Assembly (NCBI RefSeq): GCF_001310635.1
Contig: NZ_BAXR01000005.1
Span: 185,957-249,956 of the forward strand
DNA: 64,000 bases
Origin: Bacillus sp. JCM 19034
Lineage (GTDB): Bacteria > Bacillota > Bacilli > Bacillales > Bacillaceae_D
Reading direction: 5' to 3'
Shown here in pieces: positions 40,539 through 51,205 of this stretch (positions within the stretch are counted from its first letter, which is position 1; each line of letters starts with the position of its first letter). A model generated the notes under the pieces. That model saw only the letters and a program-made list of their open reading frames with translations. It made no database searches and had not been told where the DNA came from. The translations under genes and the position numbers were made by a program.

Positions 40539-41218
40539 GTGAATGAAGATAAAAGAATTTTAATCATAGAAGATGATCAAGAAATTAGTCGACTATTAAG
40601 TGTGATTTTGACAAATGTAGGGATAGATTCCGTTGTGGCTTATTCTGGTACAGAAGGTCTGTTGCAGCTTCAGAATGATACATATGACTTAATTTTATTA
40701 GATTTAATGTTACCAGGAAAAAGTGGGGAAGAATTAATCAAAGAGATTAGAGAAGATAGCAACATCCCAATTATAGTTATCTCCGCCAAGGTTGACATTG
40801 AAAGTAAAGTTCAAGTATTGAAAATGGGGCCGATGATTATATAACCAAGCCCTTTCATCAAAAAGAGGTTATTGCAAGAGTTGAAGTTCAATTACGAAAA
40901 TCAAGTAGTCATTTATCACAAGCTCCAGTGAAAGTATGGCGTGGACTGAAAATTAATCCAGAAAAGCGATCTGTCTCCTTAGAAGGAAACGAGCTACAAT
41001 TAACGAATGCAGAATTTGATATCCTGTCCTTATTCATTAGTTATCCTGAGCGTGCCTTTTCCAAAAGTGAGATTTACGAAAGAACGTGGAAACGGACCTA
41101 CTTGGGCGATGACAATACGATTAGTGTTCATGTTTCAAATCTTCGTAAGAAAATAGCAGAAATCACTTCTGATGAGTATATAAGAACAATTTGGGGTGTA
41201 GGCTTCATGCTCATTTGA
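40539..41218 (+). CDS. OmpR-family response regulator, one frameshift
   Basis: About 226 residues after repair. The receiver domain has the acidic pair EDD near residue 10, phospho-acceptor Asp in LILLDLML and Lys in YITKPF; the C-terminal winged helix runs from about residue 130 (LQLTNAEFDILSLF to VSNLRKKI, ending RTIWGVGFML). The frame breaks at 40826-40829, where a fifth G restores KMGADDYITKPF. GTG 40539 with AAGGGG ten bases upstream. Heads a cassette with an ABC transporter and a histidine kinase. Confidence 0.9.
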
Positions 41219-41219
41219 A

Positions 41220-41286
41220 TTCTTTATGATTTCTTTATGTTTTGCTTAAGGGATATTAAAGACACCTAAGCTAGACTAAGTATAAT
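41220..41286 (+). promoter_or_regulatory. ABC-transporter promoter with tandem response-regulator-type repeats
   Basis: Two copies of TTCTTTATG (41220-41228 and 41231-41239) are spaced 11 bases apart, about one helical turn. A TATAAT at 41281-41286 lacks a good -35 box. Tandem repeats one turn apart with a weak -35 are typical of promoters activated by an OmpR-type regulator such as the one immediately upstream. Confidence 0.6.
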
Positions 41287-41313
41287 AAGAATTTTAGCGA
41301 AGGAGTCTACAAG

Positions 41314-42227
41314 ATGGATACCATTATTCAAACATTTCATTTGACGAAAGCCTTTAAAGAAGATGAAATTATCAAACCGCTTAATTTCTCATTACAGCAA
41401 GGGGAAATTTGTGCACTAATCGGAAAGAATGGTGCGGGCAAATCGACGTTTTTTAAAATGCTTTCAGGCCAATTCATTCCTACTTCAGGAGACATTCACT
41501 TATTTGGGAAATCAGGCAAAGAAATGACCACAGCACAAAAGAGAATGGGTTTTATGATCGAGACACCTGAGTTTTTCCTGATTTTACAGCCACTCAAAAT
41601 CTTGAGTATTTTCGAATTCAACGAGGGGTCGTTGAGAAAAAGAGGATTTATGAAGTCTTACAAATTGTTGGTTTAGCCAATGAAAAGAAGAAACGGTTTA
41701 AAGATTATTCAATGGGGATGAAGCAGCGACTTGGTATAGCCCTTTGTCTTCTAAGTAGTCCAGATTGTTTAGTTCTAGATGAGCCTATTAATGGTTTAGA
41801 TGCTGAGGGCATTATGGAGATTCGTCAGTTATTATTGAAGCTAAATGAAGAAAAACAAATAACCATTTTAATTTCCAGCCATATTTTAAGTGAATTACAA
41901 TTATTAGCTACGCGTTTTGTCTTTATTAAGAATGGTGTTATTGTCGATGATTTACGTAAAGAGGATTTAGATGAAAAAAGTAAAAAGCAAATTCGGCTTA
42001 AGGTCAATAATACCGCCAAAACAGCCCAATTGTTAGAGCAAGCCTATCCAGATATTCAATATAAAGTACTTCCTAATCATAGTATTACCATTCAAAACCA
42101 TATAGAAGAAGGTGGAGAGATTAATCGTCTCTTAACTACCAATGGTGTGTTAGTGATGGAGTTTCGTTTCGAAGCACTGAATTTAGAAGAGTATTTCTTA
42201 GGATTAGTGGAGGACAAAGAAAAATGA
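41314..42227 (+). CDS. ABC transporter ATP-binding protein (peptide-antibiotic resistance type), one frameshift
   Basis: About 304 residues after repair. Walker A GKNGAGKST, signature-region YSMGMKQRLG, Walker B CLVLDEPINGLDA and H-loop SH are present. The frame breaks at 41577-41578, where CCC would restore PEFFPDFTATQNLEYF. GAAGGAG precedes the ATG. Four-base overlap with the permease gene (ATGA). The subgroup resembles BcrA and lantibiotic-immunity ATPases, which expel or dislodge cell-envelope-targeting peptides. Controlled by the adjacent two-component system, as inferred from position. Confidence 0.88.
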
Positions 42228-42979
42228 TAAATTACATGAAGAGCGAACATTATCGTTTACTACACAAAAAAGGACCTTATATTACAGGGGTTATTGGGTT
42301 ATTCTTAATTGTTGCAGCTGCGGCTGTTTTATACCTTCTTCCAAATTCAGATCCAGATTTTCCATACGCAACTAGTATGTTTTTTTATTCAAACGTCATT
42401 AGTGGTGGACTCCTAATTATGATCATAGGATTCATCTTTAATTCGGCACTTACTGGTAAAGATACGGCTATCATTAAACAATCTGTATCCTTCGGTAGTT
42501 CTCGGAACACCGTCTTTTGGTCGAAGCTCATTCTAACATCCATGTATTTTCTGTTACTATGTGTGATTGGTCTAGCCTTAACAATTGTATTGGGTGAGAG
42601 CCTGTTGGCCAGTGAGGAAGAAGCAGTCAGGAATTTCCTAATAGCTTGTTTCAATATGGTACCGATTGTGGTTAGTGGATTTATTGTCATCCATGTGCTT
42701 AAGATGGTAAAGGTCGGCGATGTCTATATCTTCATCTTGTTGCTATTCCTCTTCCTATTTTCAGGTGACCTATTTCGGATACTACTCCGATCGATTTCAG
42801 GAATAAATGAACTATATCTATATGCACCAAGTACACTATTAGACGATAATTTAATGAATTTCATAACACAAACGGTTCAGGTTCAATTCGAGTATCGTCC
42901 TTGGGTTACTGGTATTGTGATTTCGGTGATTTTTTTACTAATAGGGGCAAATAAATTCGCTAAACAAAATATTGATTGA
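42224..42979 (+). CDS. ABC-2-type permease of the peptide-resistance transporter
   Basis: A 251-residue membrane protein with six predicted helices (near residues 17-40, 58-78, 102-122, 137-160, 167-187, 225-245). N-terminal MKSEHYRLLHKKG is characteristic of the lantibiotic-immunity/BcrB-like permeases. Start overlaps the ATPase stop by four bases. The only permease in the cassette, so it probably dimerises. Complete and unbroken. Confidence 0.85.
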   Translation: MINYMKSEHYRLLHKKGPYITGVIGLFLIVAAAAVLYLLPNSDPDFPYATSMFFYSNVISGGLLIMIIGFIFNSALTGKDTAIIKQSVSFGSSRNTVFWSKLILTSMYFLLLCVIGLALTIVLGESLLASEEEAVRNFLIACFNMVPIVVSGFIVIHVLKMVKVGDVYIFILLLFLFLFSGDLFRILLRSISGINELYLYAPSTLLDDNLMNFITQTVQVQFEYRPWVTGIVISVIFLLIGANKFAKQNID

Positions 42980-43000
42980 TGGAGGAAGGGATGAAAGAAA

Positions 43001-43911
43001 GTGAACAGCTGGTTGATTATCATTATTTTAATTTTTCTACTAATCATTAGTATCGGAATGCTTCTGCTTCTCCTTTACGATATAAAAAGAATGACGAAGC
43101 AATTAGAAGATATCATCGGGAATTTTGGTACAAATGAATTGGTTCGCACAAATACACATAGTAAAATTCTGATTCAATTCATTGCGAAAATCAACCAGCT
43201 CATTTACTTATTCAAGCAGGATCAGCAGAATATGTTTAAGAGAGAGAAAGAACTAAGACAAGAAGTGACAAACATCTCTCATGATTTGAGGACACCTTTA
43301 ACATCCATTAAAGGCTTTTCCGAACTGCTTGCTGACCCTTCTTTATCTGATGCAGACAAGAAAGAGTTTTTAAGTATCATTCAAAAGAAAATTGACCATC
43401 TCACAATGATGCTGATTTATTCTATGAGCTATCACAAATTGACTCCTCCGATAAGCCATTAATCCTGGAGCAACAGTTTTTTGATAAAATCGTCGTAGAA
43501 GCGATGCTCTTGTTCTACAATGATTTTGAGAAGAATCAATTAAAGGTACATATGGATGAAGTGACAGTATCTCCTATTTTAGCTGATAAAAAGGCAACAA
43601 ATCGAATTGTAACTAATATTATTCAAAATGCACTACGTTATGCCAAAAGCTATGTAACAATTAACTTGATTGAAGAAGAAAAGTATTTTCGGTTACGAGT
43701 AGTAAATGATATTGAGCAGATTGATCGTACTGAGCTTAATCGAATTTTTGACCGATCCTTTACATTGGATACTAGTCGAAGTGGGGGACAACTTGGATTA
43801 GGCCTCCATATTGTTCAACAACTTATAAACAAGCAAGACGGAAAAGTAGTTGCCAACGTTCATGACAATGAATTTATGATTGACGTAAGGCTTAAGAAAT
43901 GGGATGAATGA
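43001..43911 (+). CDS. Sensor histidine kinase, one frameshift
   Basis: About 303 residues after repair. One hydrophobic N-terminal segment (residues 5-26), probably a single or hairpin anchor with little external sensing region. The phosphorylated His lies in NISHDLRTPL, the N-box in NIIQNALRYA and the G-box in GGQLGLGLHI. The frame shifts near 43414, where one extra G restores LDLFYELSQIDS. Short sensors of this kind often detect their stimulus through the associated ABC transporter. GTG 43001 follows GGAGGAAGGG. Confidence 0.86.
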
Positions 43912-44428
43912 TACGAGTTATAGGTTATATAATTTCGTAAAAAGAAGAGGATTCATCCCACTTTTCCAACTGTTATAAGAAAAAATAATAAGGATAATCA
44001 TGTTCCAGCTAGTAAATTTACAAATGCTAATATAACTGACAGACATGACTCAATTAATAATACCTCACTCTGAACTTTCATTAATAAGTAGTAATTTAAA
44101 AATATGCTAGACTTAGTTAAAACGGGAATATAAACTCTCTACCACTAAAACCTGCCCACACTACCAAGCCCATCATTAGGATTGTTTGACTAATAATTGA
44201 TCTTTTTTTGATACTGTAAGCCACTTTCCATTCGTTACCCACCCTCAGCATATTTCAGCCTAAATTCACCACTAAATCTTACTATTTGAAACATTAATTT
44301 ATCGGGAAGTTTTTTAAATCGATTTAATTCAAATTAAATAATTAGTATAGATGATATAGTCGTTACAATTATATTCAGGACCACCAACTATAACGCAGCA
44401 ACCACCAAGTTTAATTTATACATATCAG
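43912..44428. other. Gene-free spacer behind the kinase
   Basis: About 520 AT-rich bases without an open frame carrying a ribosome binding site. No convincing terminator hairpin is seen. Confidence 0.4.
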
Positions 44429-44458
44429 TTGACAGGTCAAATGATTTTATGATATTAT
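44429..44458 (+). promoter_or_regulatory. Sigma-A-type promoter of the CarD-like gene
   Basis: TTGACA (44429-44434) and TATTAT (44453-44458) with an 18-base spacer, about 70 bases before the start codon. Confidence 0.7.
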
Positions 44459-44526
44459 TAAAAATTTGATAAAAAACTATACATATGTTAAGATAAAGAA
44501 TATAACCATATATGGAGGTGGATTAT

Positions 44527-44987
44527 TTGTTTCAAATTGGCGATAACATTGTTTATCCAATGCACGGAGCAGGTATAATTAAAGCCATAGAAGAAAAGGA
44601 AATCTCAGGGGACAAACAACAGTATTATGTCATAAAAATGTTAATTGGTAATATGCAAGTCATGATCCTACGGGTAAAATATTGAGTTCATGTATACGCC
44701 CTGTTACTGACATAATTGCATTAAAACACATCATACACATTTTTCAGCATGGAGAATCAGATCGATTACTGCCGTGGAAACAAAGGTATAAAGTAAACAC
44801 GGACAAAATAAAAACGGGCCAAATACAAGATTGTGCTGAAGTTGTACGTGATTTAATGCGTATGAAGAAAGAAAAAGCACTTAATACAAGTGAAAAAATA
44901 ATGTTAGATAATGCACATCAATTTTTGAATAGTGAACTGGGCCTAATTAAAGGAATTACTGAAAACCAATTAAAAAGTTTCTATTAA
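44527..44987 (+). CDS. CarD/CdnL-family RNA-polymerase-binding regulator, one frameshift
   Basis: About 154 residues after repair. The N-terminal Tudor-like RNAP-interaction domain opens with FQIGDNIVYPMHGAGII and continues to YYVIKMLIGNMQVMIP; the helical C-terminal domain (about residues 75-154, VVRDLMRMKKEKALNTSEKIML) contacts promoter DNA. The frame breaks at 44667-44668, where CCC would give MIPTGKIL. TTG 44527 with GGAGGTG six to seven bases before. Members tune rRNA and stress promoters. Confidence 0.85.
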
Positions 44988-45241
44988 GTTTATTTAAGAA
45001 AATGTATTACACCTCCCAAAAATATCCTGATTTTTCGGGGAATATGTTGGTTGCTTTCAAAGACAATAAACTTCTTCAACTCACCTTTAGAGCATTAACC
45101 TCTTTCGTTATTTCTTACAATCTAATCCATCTTTATTATTTACATTCTTTTACGAACTATTATTTTCAATGAAATGGAAAACACACATAATATGTTAAAA
45201 AAAGACAGTCATTTTATTCTATTAGTTAAAGCTCTTACGTT

Positions 45242-45400
45242 TCATCTCAACGCTGTAAACTTACCAGAAGAGTAAACACTTGGATCTACACCAGCGAATG
45301 CTTTTATCCTTTTGGCGTGACTAAAACGATCAATTTCTCGAATTTCTGAAATATTCGTTGAAACGATTTTTTCTCCGCATTTAGAGAGGGGCATCTATTT
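45242..45400 (-). mobile_element. Remnant of an IS110-family transposase gene
   Basis: The minus-strand frame reads ISEIREIDRFSHAKRIKAFA then GVDPSVYSSGKFTAL before a stop. This is the Transposase_20 core of IS110-type recombinases (compare LIAEIGDVRRFPNANKLARF in the intact copy at 63448). Flanks are degraded and the rest is missing. It is a different lineage from that copy. Confidence 0.65.
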
Positions 45401-45477
45401 CTCCTGCTATTTTGATTCTCTTTAAATTGAAGATCAATAGTAATATCATCTCAAAATTACTATTAAGTAGCAAAAAA

Positions 45478-45508
45478 AACAGGCTCTTTATAAAGAACCT
45501 GTTTTTTA
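45478..45508. terminator. Bidirectional terminator behind the cold-shock gene
   Basis: Arms AACAGG and CCTGTT extended by TCTTTATAAAGA, with runs of A on the left and T on the right. On the minus strand a long U tract follows. Confidence 0.9.
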
Positions 45509-45520
45509 TGCGATTTAAGA

Positions 45521-45724
45521 TTAAGCTGTTTTTTGAACGTTAGCAGCTTGAGCTCCACGAGCACCTTGCTCAACGTCAAACGTTACTTTTTGACCTTCGT
45601 CTAATGATTTGAAGCCTTCACTTTGGATAGCAGAGAAATGTACGAATACATCGTCTTCATTTTCACGTTCGATAAAGCCGAAACCTTTTTCTGCATTAAA
45701 CCATTTTACTGTACCTGTTTCCAT
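45521..45724 (-). CDS. Cold-shock protein (CspB/CspD family)
   Basis: A 67-residue single cold-shock domain. RNA-binding motifs KGFGFIE (RNP1) and VFVHF (RNP2) are intact and the spacing matches Bacillus Csp. It binds single-stranded RNA and DNA to prevent secondary structure. AGGAGG lies nine bases before the ATG. A long AT-rich leader lies upstream. Csp genes are often controlled by their 5' UTR, but I cannot delimit it here. Confidence 0.96.
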   Translation of the reverse strand: METGTVKWFNAEKGFGFIERENEDDVFVHFSAIQSEGFKSLDEGQKVTFDVEQGARGAQAANVQKTA

Positions 45725-45931
45725 TTTTGTTGCCTCCTAGTGCGTTACCACACATTTTATTACTATCCTTGCCCAAGTATCATCAAGACGAAAAGTCAAT
45801 ATTCATACTATCCTTTACACCGAACAAAAATAATTCTTCTTTATTATAGCAGTAAACGGAAAAAATTGCAAATCATTGGAATCCATCTGAAATAGGTTGA
45901 GTAATTAAATCAACCTTCAACAAATGCATAA

Positions 45932-45968
45932 TAAAGAAGTTACTCAAAAAAGTAACTCCTTTATTATT
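45932..45968 (-). terminator. Terminator-like hairpin behind the rRNA methyltransferase
   Basis: Arms AGTTACT and AGTAACT around a six-base A/T loop, flanked by U-rich sequence on the minus strand. Moderate quality. Confidence 0.55.
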
Positions 45969-46064
45969 TCATTCTACTTATAAATTAATGACTGCTTTTT
46001 TTGTGGCTAGCCCCGTTTTCTAAACCATAACTTTCAATTGCTTAAAAAGGCCCTTAACTCACTG

Positions 46065-47456
46065 TTACATAACTTTTTTCCCATTATAAATTAGTAGTGA
46101 ACAGCACTCCACATGTGTCGAATGCGGAAACATATCCACTGGCTGCACTTCCACCGTTTTATATCCGCCAGACTCGAGCACCTTCAAATCACGTGCTAGC
46201 GTCGCCGGGTTACAGGAGACGTAAACGACCCGTTGTGGTTTCATCGAAAGAATCGTGTCAAGCAATGCTTGATCACAGCCTTTTCGTGGCGGGTCAACGA
46301 CGATCACCTCGGGGCGGATACCTTGGCCGTACCACCATGGCATGACTTTTTCGGCTTCTCCAACGGCAAAATCAACGTTTGAGATTTCGTTTAACTTAGC
46401 GTTTCGTTTTGCATCGGTAATGGCATCTGAAACGATTTCAACACCATAGACGTGCTTCGCTTTTTGGGCTAGGAACAGGGAGATTGTTCCGATACCGCAA
46501 TAAGCATCAATTACGGTTTCGCTTCCTGTAAGGTTCGCGTACTGAAGTGCTTTTTCGTATAGAACTTTAGTTTGTTCTGGGTTCACTTGGAAAAAGGAGC
46601 GTGCAGATATCGCAAATTTGATATCTCCAATGTAATCATATATATATTCTTCTCCCCATAATACACTCGTTTTATCGCCAAAGATAACATTGGTTCGTTT
46701 GGAATTAATATTTTGTACAATCGATTTTACGTTTGGTACTTGTTCACAGATGGCATCGATCAGCTTCTGTTTCTGTGGTAGGTCCTTACCTCTTGTAACA
46801 AGAATGACCATTAACTCGTCTGTGACATAACCTTTTCTTGTGACAACATGACGCAGTATGCCACTATGCTTTTCTTCATTATAAGCACGAATGCCGTATT
46901 GATTAGCCATACGCTTCACTAATTGTACGACTTGGTCACTTTCTTCTGTTTGAATAATACATTGGTCAGTATCAATGATACGATGGCTTCGCTCCTGATA
47001 AAACCCACCGATGACAAGACCAGCTTCTTCTCCTATCGGAACTTGTGCTTTATTTCGATAACGCCATGGCTCAGCCATACCAATTGTAGCGAGGACGGGA
47101 ACTTCTTTAAGCCCCCCAATACGTTCAAGCACATCTTTTACTTGCTTTTGCTTAAACAAAAGCTGGCCTTCATAGCTCATATGCTGCATTTGGCAGCCAC
47201 CACAATGTTGATAAATTGGACATAGTGGTTCTATTCGATGAGTACTCTCCTCATTAATATTCATTAATCGTGCAAAACCGTAGCCTTTGTTCGTCTTCGT
47301 TACTTTTATATCAACCTTCTCACCAGGTAATGCTTTCGGTACAAATAGCGTATAGCCCTCTACCTTTGCTACACCTGCTCCTTCATGCGTTAAATCCTCT
47401 ATCGTTACTTGCAGCTGATCGTTTTTCTTTACAGGTGGTGGTGCTTGTTTTTTCAT
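46065..47456 (-). CDS. rlmCD: 23S rRNA (uracil-5)-methyltransferase, RlmCD/YefA type
   Basis: A 463-residue SAM-dependent methyltransferase. An N-terminal TRAM domain (residues 10-70) binds RNA; the iron-sulfur Cys set is seen in [11 protein letters not shown] plus a later Cys in DQCIIQ; the SAM motif is [15 protein letters not shown] and the catalytic Cys lies in [12 protein letters not shown]. The fold and length match B. subtilis YefA, which methylates U747 and U1939 of 23S rRNA. AAAGGAC precedes the ATG. In Bacillus it normally stands next to dagK; here 6.4 kb intervene. Confidence 0.92.
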   Translation of the reverse strand: MKKQAPPPVKKNDQLQVTIEDLTHEGAGVAKVEGYTLFVPKALPGEKVDIKVTKTNKGYGFARLMNINEESTHRIEPLCPIYQHCGGCQMQHMSYEGQLLFKQKQVKDVLERIGGLKEVPVLATIGMAEPWRYRNKAQVPIGEEAGLVIGGFYQERSHRIIDTDQCIIQTEESDQVVQLVKRMANQYGIRAYNEEKHSGILRHVVTRKGYVTDELMVILVTRGKDLPQKQKLIDAICEQVPNVKSIVQNINSKRTNVIFGDKTSVLWGEEYIYDYIGDIKFAISARSFFQVNPEQTKVLYEKALQYANLTGSETVIDAYCGIGTISLFLAQKAKHVYGVEIVSDAITDAKRNAKLNEISNVDFAVGEAEKVMPWWYGQGIRPEVIVVDPPRKGCDQALLDTILSMKPQRVVYVSCNPATLARDLKVLESGGYKTVEVQPVDMFPHSTHVECCSLLIYNGKKVM

Positions 47457-47772
47457 TCATATCCGTCCTTTATTTTATCCCTATTTAGCTATTGTAGCAT
47501 TAAAATCTGCCCAATATGTATCATCATACATAGGATCTTGTTTTGCACATTACGTGTATAGATGTTCTAACCTACACTACCTACAAATCGTAGGCTATTA
47601 TGAATGATAACACAAATTACTTCTTTTTAGACAAAATCGGAAGGTACCTATTTGCGGACAAAGAGAACGAGAAAATGAATGGTACTATTTGTTAGTAACT
47701 TTTAGGTGTACGACTAAATCGATGTGAATTATCAGAAAATTTTAAAAATAATAATGTTATATTTTTTAACCA
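47457..47772. other. Intergenic spacer
   Basis: About 315 bases between divergent genes. Only AT-rich sequence is seen until the TGTTAC palindrome. Confidence 0.4.
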
Positions 47773-47793
47773 TGTTACATTCAAAACGTAACA
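47773..47793. promoter_or_regulatory. Palindrome TGTTAC-N9-GTAACA upstream of the GyrI-like gene
   Basis: A perfect six-base inverted repeat some 30 bases before the GyrI-like start. It could be an operator. No regulator gene lies next to it. Confidence 0.35.
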
Positions 47794-47824
47794 AACTATC
47801 ATTCCAGAAAGGAAGAAAGAACTT

Positions 47825-48273
47825 ATGAAATTCAAAGTCGAAACAATTCCGAGCTATCGTATTGCTTATATGCGACGTGTTGGTCCTTATGGTCCAGCAA
47901 ATCATACAGTCATGGAGAATTTAAAAAAATGGCAATAGAGAAAAATCTTCTAACATCAGCAATCATATTTGCTATTCCACAAGACAACCCCAAAACAACA
48001 ATTCCTAATAATTGTAGATTTGATGCTTGTATTGTGATATCAAGTGATGTTCTAATCGATGAATCAGTTTACCAAGGTGCAATTCCGGGAGGAACATACC
48101 TTATATACAAAGTTAAACATACTGCAGATGCTATTAAGAAAGCATATTCTGATATATTTACTTCCCTACAAAGCAATGGCTATGGATTAGATCACAAACC
48201 CATTATGGAAAAATACATGGGAGATATGATTAGTAACCCCTATTGCGAGATATGCGTCCCAATAAAAGCTTGA
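47825..48273 (+). CDS. GyrI-like small-molecule-binding domain protein, one frameshift
   Basis: About 149 residues after repair; a free-standing GyrI/SbmC-like effector-binding domain. The opening FKVETIPSYRIAYMRRVGPYG is the family signature, and the final EICVPIK is typical. The frame breaks at 47931-47932, where GGG would give LKKWAIEKN. Stand-alone members sequester or hydrolyse drug-like compounds. GGAAG is the ribosome binding site. Confidence 0.84.
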
Positions 48274-48384
48274 GTATCTAACGTAAAAACAGGAAGCTAT
48301 CTGTATTGATAGCTTCCTATTCTAACTATAAACATCGACTATATTTTAATCTCTCAAGAAAAGTCCTCTACCCATAAACAACAA

Positions 48385-49179
48385 TCAATAAAATCTATCT
48401 AGTGTCTCCAAAATGTCCGCGATAAACACTCTTATTAAGATCACTATGATAATAATATTTAACAATAGTGATAATAAGCTAAGATAATATGATTGTTTCA
48501 CATCATCACGTACTAAATGATAGAAACAATGGATGAGTGGATTGATAAAGATAACAACTAATAATGGTAGAAGTATGAAAGCAAACACCCAGAAATTAAA
48601 TTCAAAATCATAAAGATTAATCTTAACAATCCCAATCAGTGCTAATAAAGCTAATAAGATAAATAATCCGAATATTGGAACTTGAAGCCCTATATAACGA
48701 TTGAATAGTGTTTTGAATGGAGAAGTAATTTTGCTTATTTTTAATGTAATCCAATTCGCTATTAAACCAGAAATGAACAAACTTAACATCACAAATAGAA
48801 CTCGAATGATAATAGGGAAAAATGGTAGTTTCTCATCTGTAAATATACCGAATGTATCCTTCCAAATATTATCTATAATTCCAAAAAAGAATAGTGCTAC
48901 TGCTAAAGGAAATAAGATCGCTGTTAAAAGTGCATGATTGAACGTCGTTTCATTATCTTGTAATGATTTACTAGGATTCTTAAGTCGTGTTAAAACATAA
49001 TTCCAGTATTGTTCTGATCCTTTCTTTACTTTATCCATAGTTGGATGAGATGCTGTTTTCTGATGAATCGTTTGTTCGTCCGCTATAGCTTGAGAATGTT
49101 GTTCAAGTAGCTTCGTGCCACATGATTCGCAAAAATTCCCTTCTGTTTGCTCGTTTCCACAATTTTGACAAGTAACCAA
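48385..49179 (-). CDS. Zinc-ribbon membrane protein, six helices
   Basis: A 264-residue protein. A CQNC...CESC zinc ribbon (residues 4-22) is followed by a soluble linker and about six membrane helices. It resembles Bacillus proteins in which the ribbon is attached to a Yip1-like membrane domain. It is divergent from the second zinc-ribbon gene (49351), separated by about 170 bases, implying shared function. Function is unknown. Confidence 0.72.
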   Translation of the reverse strand: MVTCQNCGNEQTEGNFCESCGTKLLEQHSQAIADEQTIHQKTASHPTMDKVKKGSEQYWNYVLTRLKNPSKSLQDNETTFNHALLTAILFPLAVALFFFGIIDNIWKDTFGIFTDEKLPFFPIIIRVLFVMLSLFISGLIANWITLKISKITSPFKTLFNRYIGLQVPIFGLFILLALLALIGIVKINLYDFEFNFWVFAFILLPLLVVIFINPLIHCFYHLVRDDVKQSYYLSLLSLLLNIIIIVILIRVFIADILETLDRFY

Positions 49180-49350
49180 AAATATCGCTCCTTTTTATTA
49201 ACTTCTTCAATAACACAAAGCTAAATAGAACTTCACTTAATCCTTCCCTTGCTATCAATATTATAATGTAATACATTATAATAAGTAAATATTCCTAATT
49301 CATTTTTACTATTTTTATGATACCAATTAACTTTAAACGGAGGATTAGTA

Positions 49351-51124
49351 ATGAAATATTGCAAGCATTGCGGTAAAGAAATCACAGAAGAAATGAAGTT
49401 TTGTAAAGATTGTGGTGCAAATACTACTACTTCTCTACAGCCGACACAAAATGAGGAGGAACATCCGAAGTTTTCTAAAAAGAAAAAAATGATTATATCA
49501 ATAGCGGGCAGTGCAGTATTGCTATTGGTAGTTGTTTTCTCGATTCTAAATTACTTATCGTCACCCGATAGATTAATGAAAACATTATATACAGCCATAG
49601 AAGAACACGATTATGAAAAAATAAATGATTTGATTTATTTTAGCAATAGCGATGATAAAATCGGCGTTGACAATGCGACGTCACTGGCAACGGAGATTGA
49701 AAGAACAGGTAGCTTAGAATATACACTACGCCAATTAAGAGAACAAGTTGGTCGAACAAGTACAGAAAATTATGATTTACATTTAACACCAAGGAAATGT
49801 TTCCTATTAATAGATTGCTATCGGATTGTAACTGATCCTCATTATGTGAAAGTAACGACTAATTTAAACAATGTTGAGATTCATCGCGGTAATACTACAA
49901 CAACCATTGAAAATCGAGATGATGAAGTCCTAATTGGCCCGCTCACATATGCAGAAGTGACATTACAGGGCTCTACGAGAACGAATTTGTTACATTGGAA
50001 GTTGAAGAAGTGTTGGAACCTCTATATACAGAATCAGTGCATCTATACTTTAATTATGATTCGATTTGGATTGAGGATATAGGTTTGTCCAAAGATTGGA
50101 ACGTATTATTAAATGACACTGAAATTGATGAATCTATGTATCTTACATCAGATTCTATTGGTCCAATCGATGCTAATACAGATTATACCATCGAAGTAAT
50201 TGGTGATTTTCCCTGGGGTAGCTTAACAACTGGTAAACAACCACTTTCCAATTTCCATGATGTATACTTCCAGTTACCTGATGATGTTTTAGCAGATATT
50301 ATAGAAACAATCAGCGATTTTTACAAACAATACTTAGAAGTATTCCGAACGAACGACCCAAAGCAAGCTGACTCATTATGGTCTTCAAAAGAAGAAGTAA
50401 CAGAACTAGTAGAATGGGTCGCAAGCCTTTATGATAATGTTGAGAATAATGAAATCACTTATTATCTAGATTTTAAAGAATTTGCTGTTGGAAATAATCA
50501 TGTAAAAGTATTGGAGGATAATAAGCTTCGTATTTCTACAATGATTAATAAAGCATTCGATTATCATTGGTACGCAGAAGAAATAGAAAATCCAATATAT
50601 GAAACGGATTATGAATTTTTCGATTTGAGCTATGATGATGGTAAATGGTCGGTAGATTATTATGATTCTTATTACCATGATTTTGATTGGGATTTTGGTT
50701 CTGAGCTTTACTCAATAGAAAGTGACCCCGTAATTATTAAGGATTCAAAAACAAATAAAAAATCTAGTTCAAGTGATGAACCGAGTGAGAGATTGAAGAA
50801 ACAGTGCTATCATATATTGACTCTCTAGTTGATGCTATCAATTATAATAACTATTCTGAAGTTGCTCCTTATATTCTAGATAATAGTCCTCTTGAAGATA
50901 TGCAAATCGGCTTAATCAATCGATTAACTGAAAATGGTACGACAGAAGAAGTAATCGATCGGGAAGTAGTAAGTATTGAAGAGTCGGGTAACAATTGGCT
51001 TGTAAAAACAAATGAAACGATTAAAATCATTTATAAGAGCGGTAAGGAAGAGGTCAGTGACTACACATGGACATATACCGTTGAAAAGGTAGAAGGCAAC
51101 TATTATGTAAGCAACATAGAATAA
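49351..51124 (+). CDS. TcaA/YvbJ-like zinc-ribbon membrane protein, two frameshifts
   Basis: About 590 residues after repair. Zinc ribbon CKHC...CKDC at the start, one membrane helix (MIISIAGSAVLLLVVVFSIL), then a long extracytoplasmic part with repeated domains and an NTF2-like end (VLSYIDSLVDAINYNNYSEV...). Architecture fits S. aureus TcaA and Bacillus YvbJ, linked to wall-active antibiotic response. The frame is lost near 49966, where an extra C gives VTLPGLYENEF, and near 50793. AGGATTAG-type ribosome binding site before ATG. Convergent with melA over a shared terminator. Confidence 0.78.
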
Positions 51125-51160
51125 AAAAAACAGTTAACTACTTTTAACTACTTTGTAAAA

Positions 51161-51195
51161 AGAGTCTAGTAGGGTGAACCTTCCCTCTAGACTCT
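51161..51195. terminator. Bidirectional terminator between TcaA-like gene and melA
   Basis: Arms AGAGTCTAG and CTAGACTCT are perfect. U-rich sequence lies on both strands after the hairpin. Confidence 0.85.
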
Positions 51196-51205
51196 CTTAT
51201 TTTGC

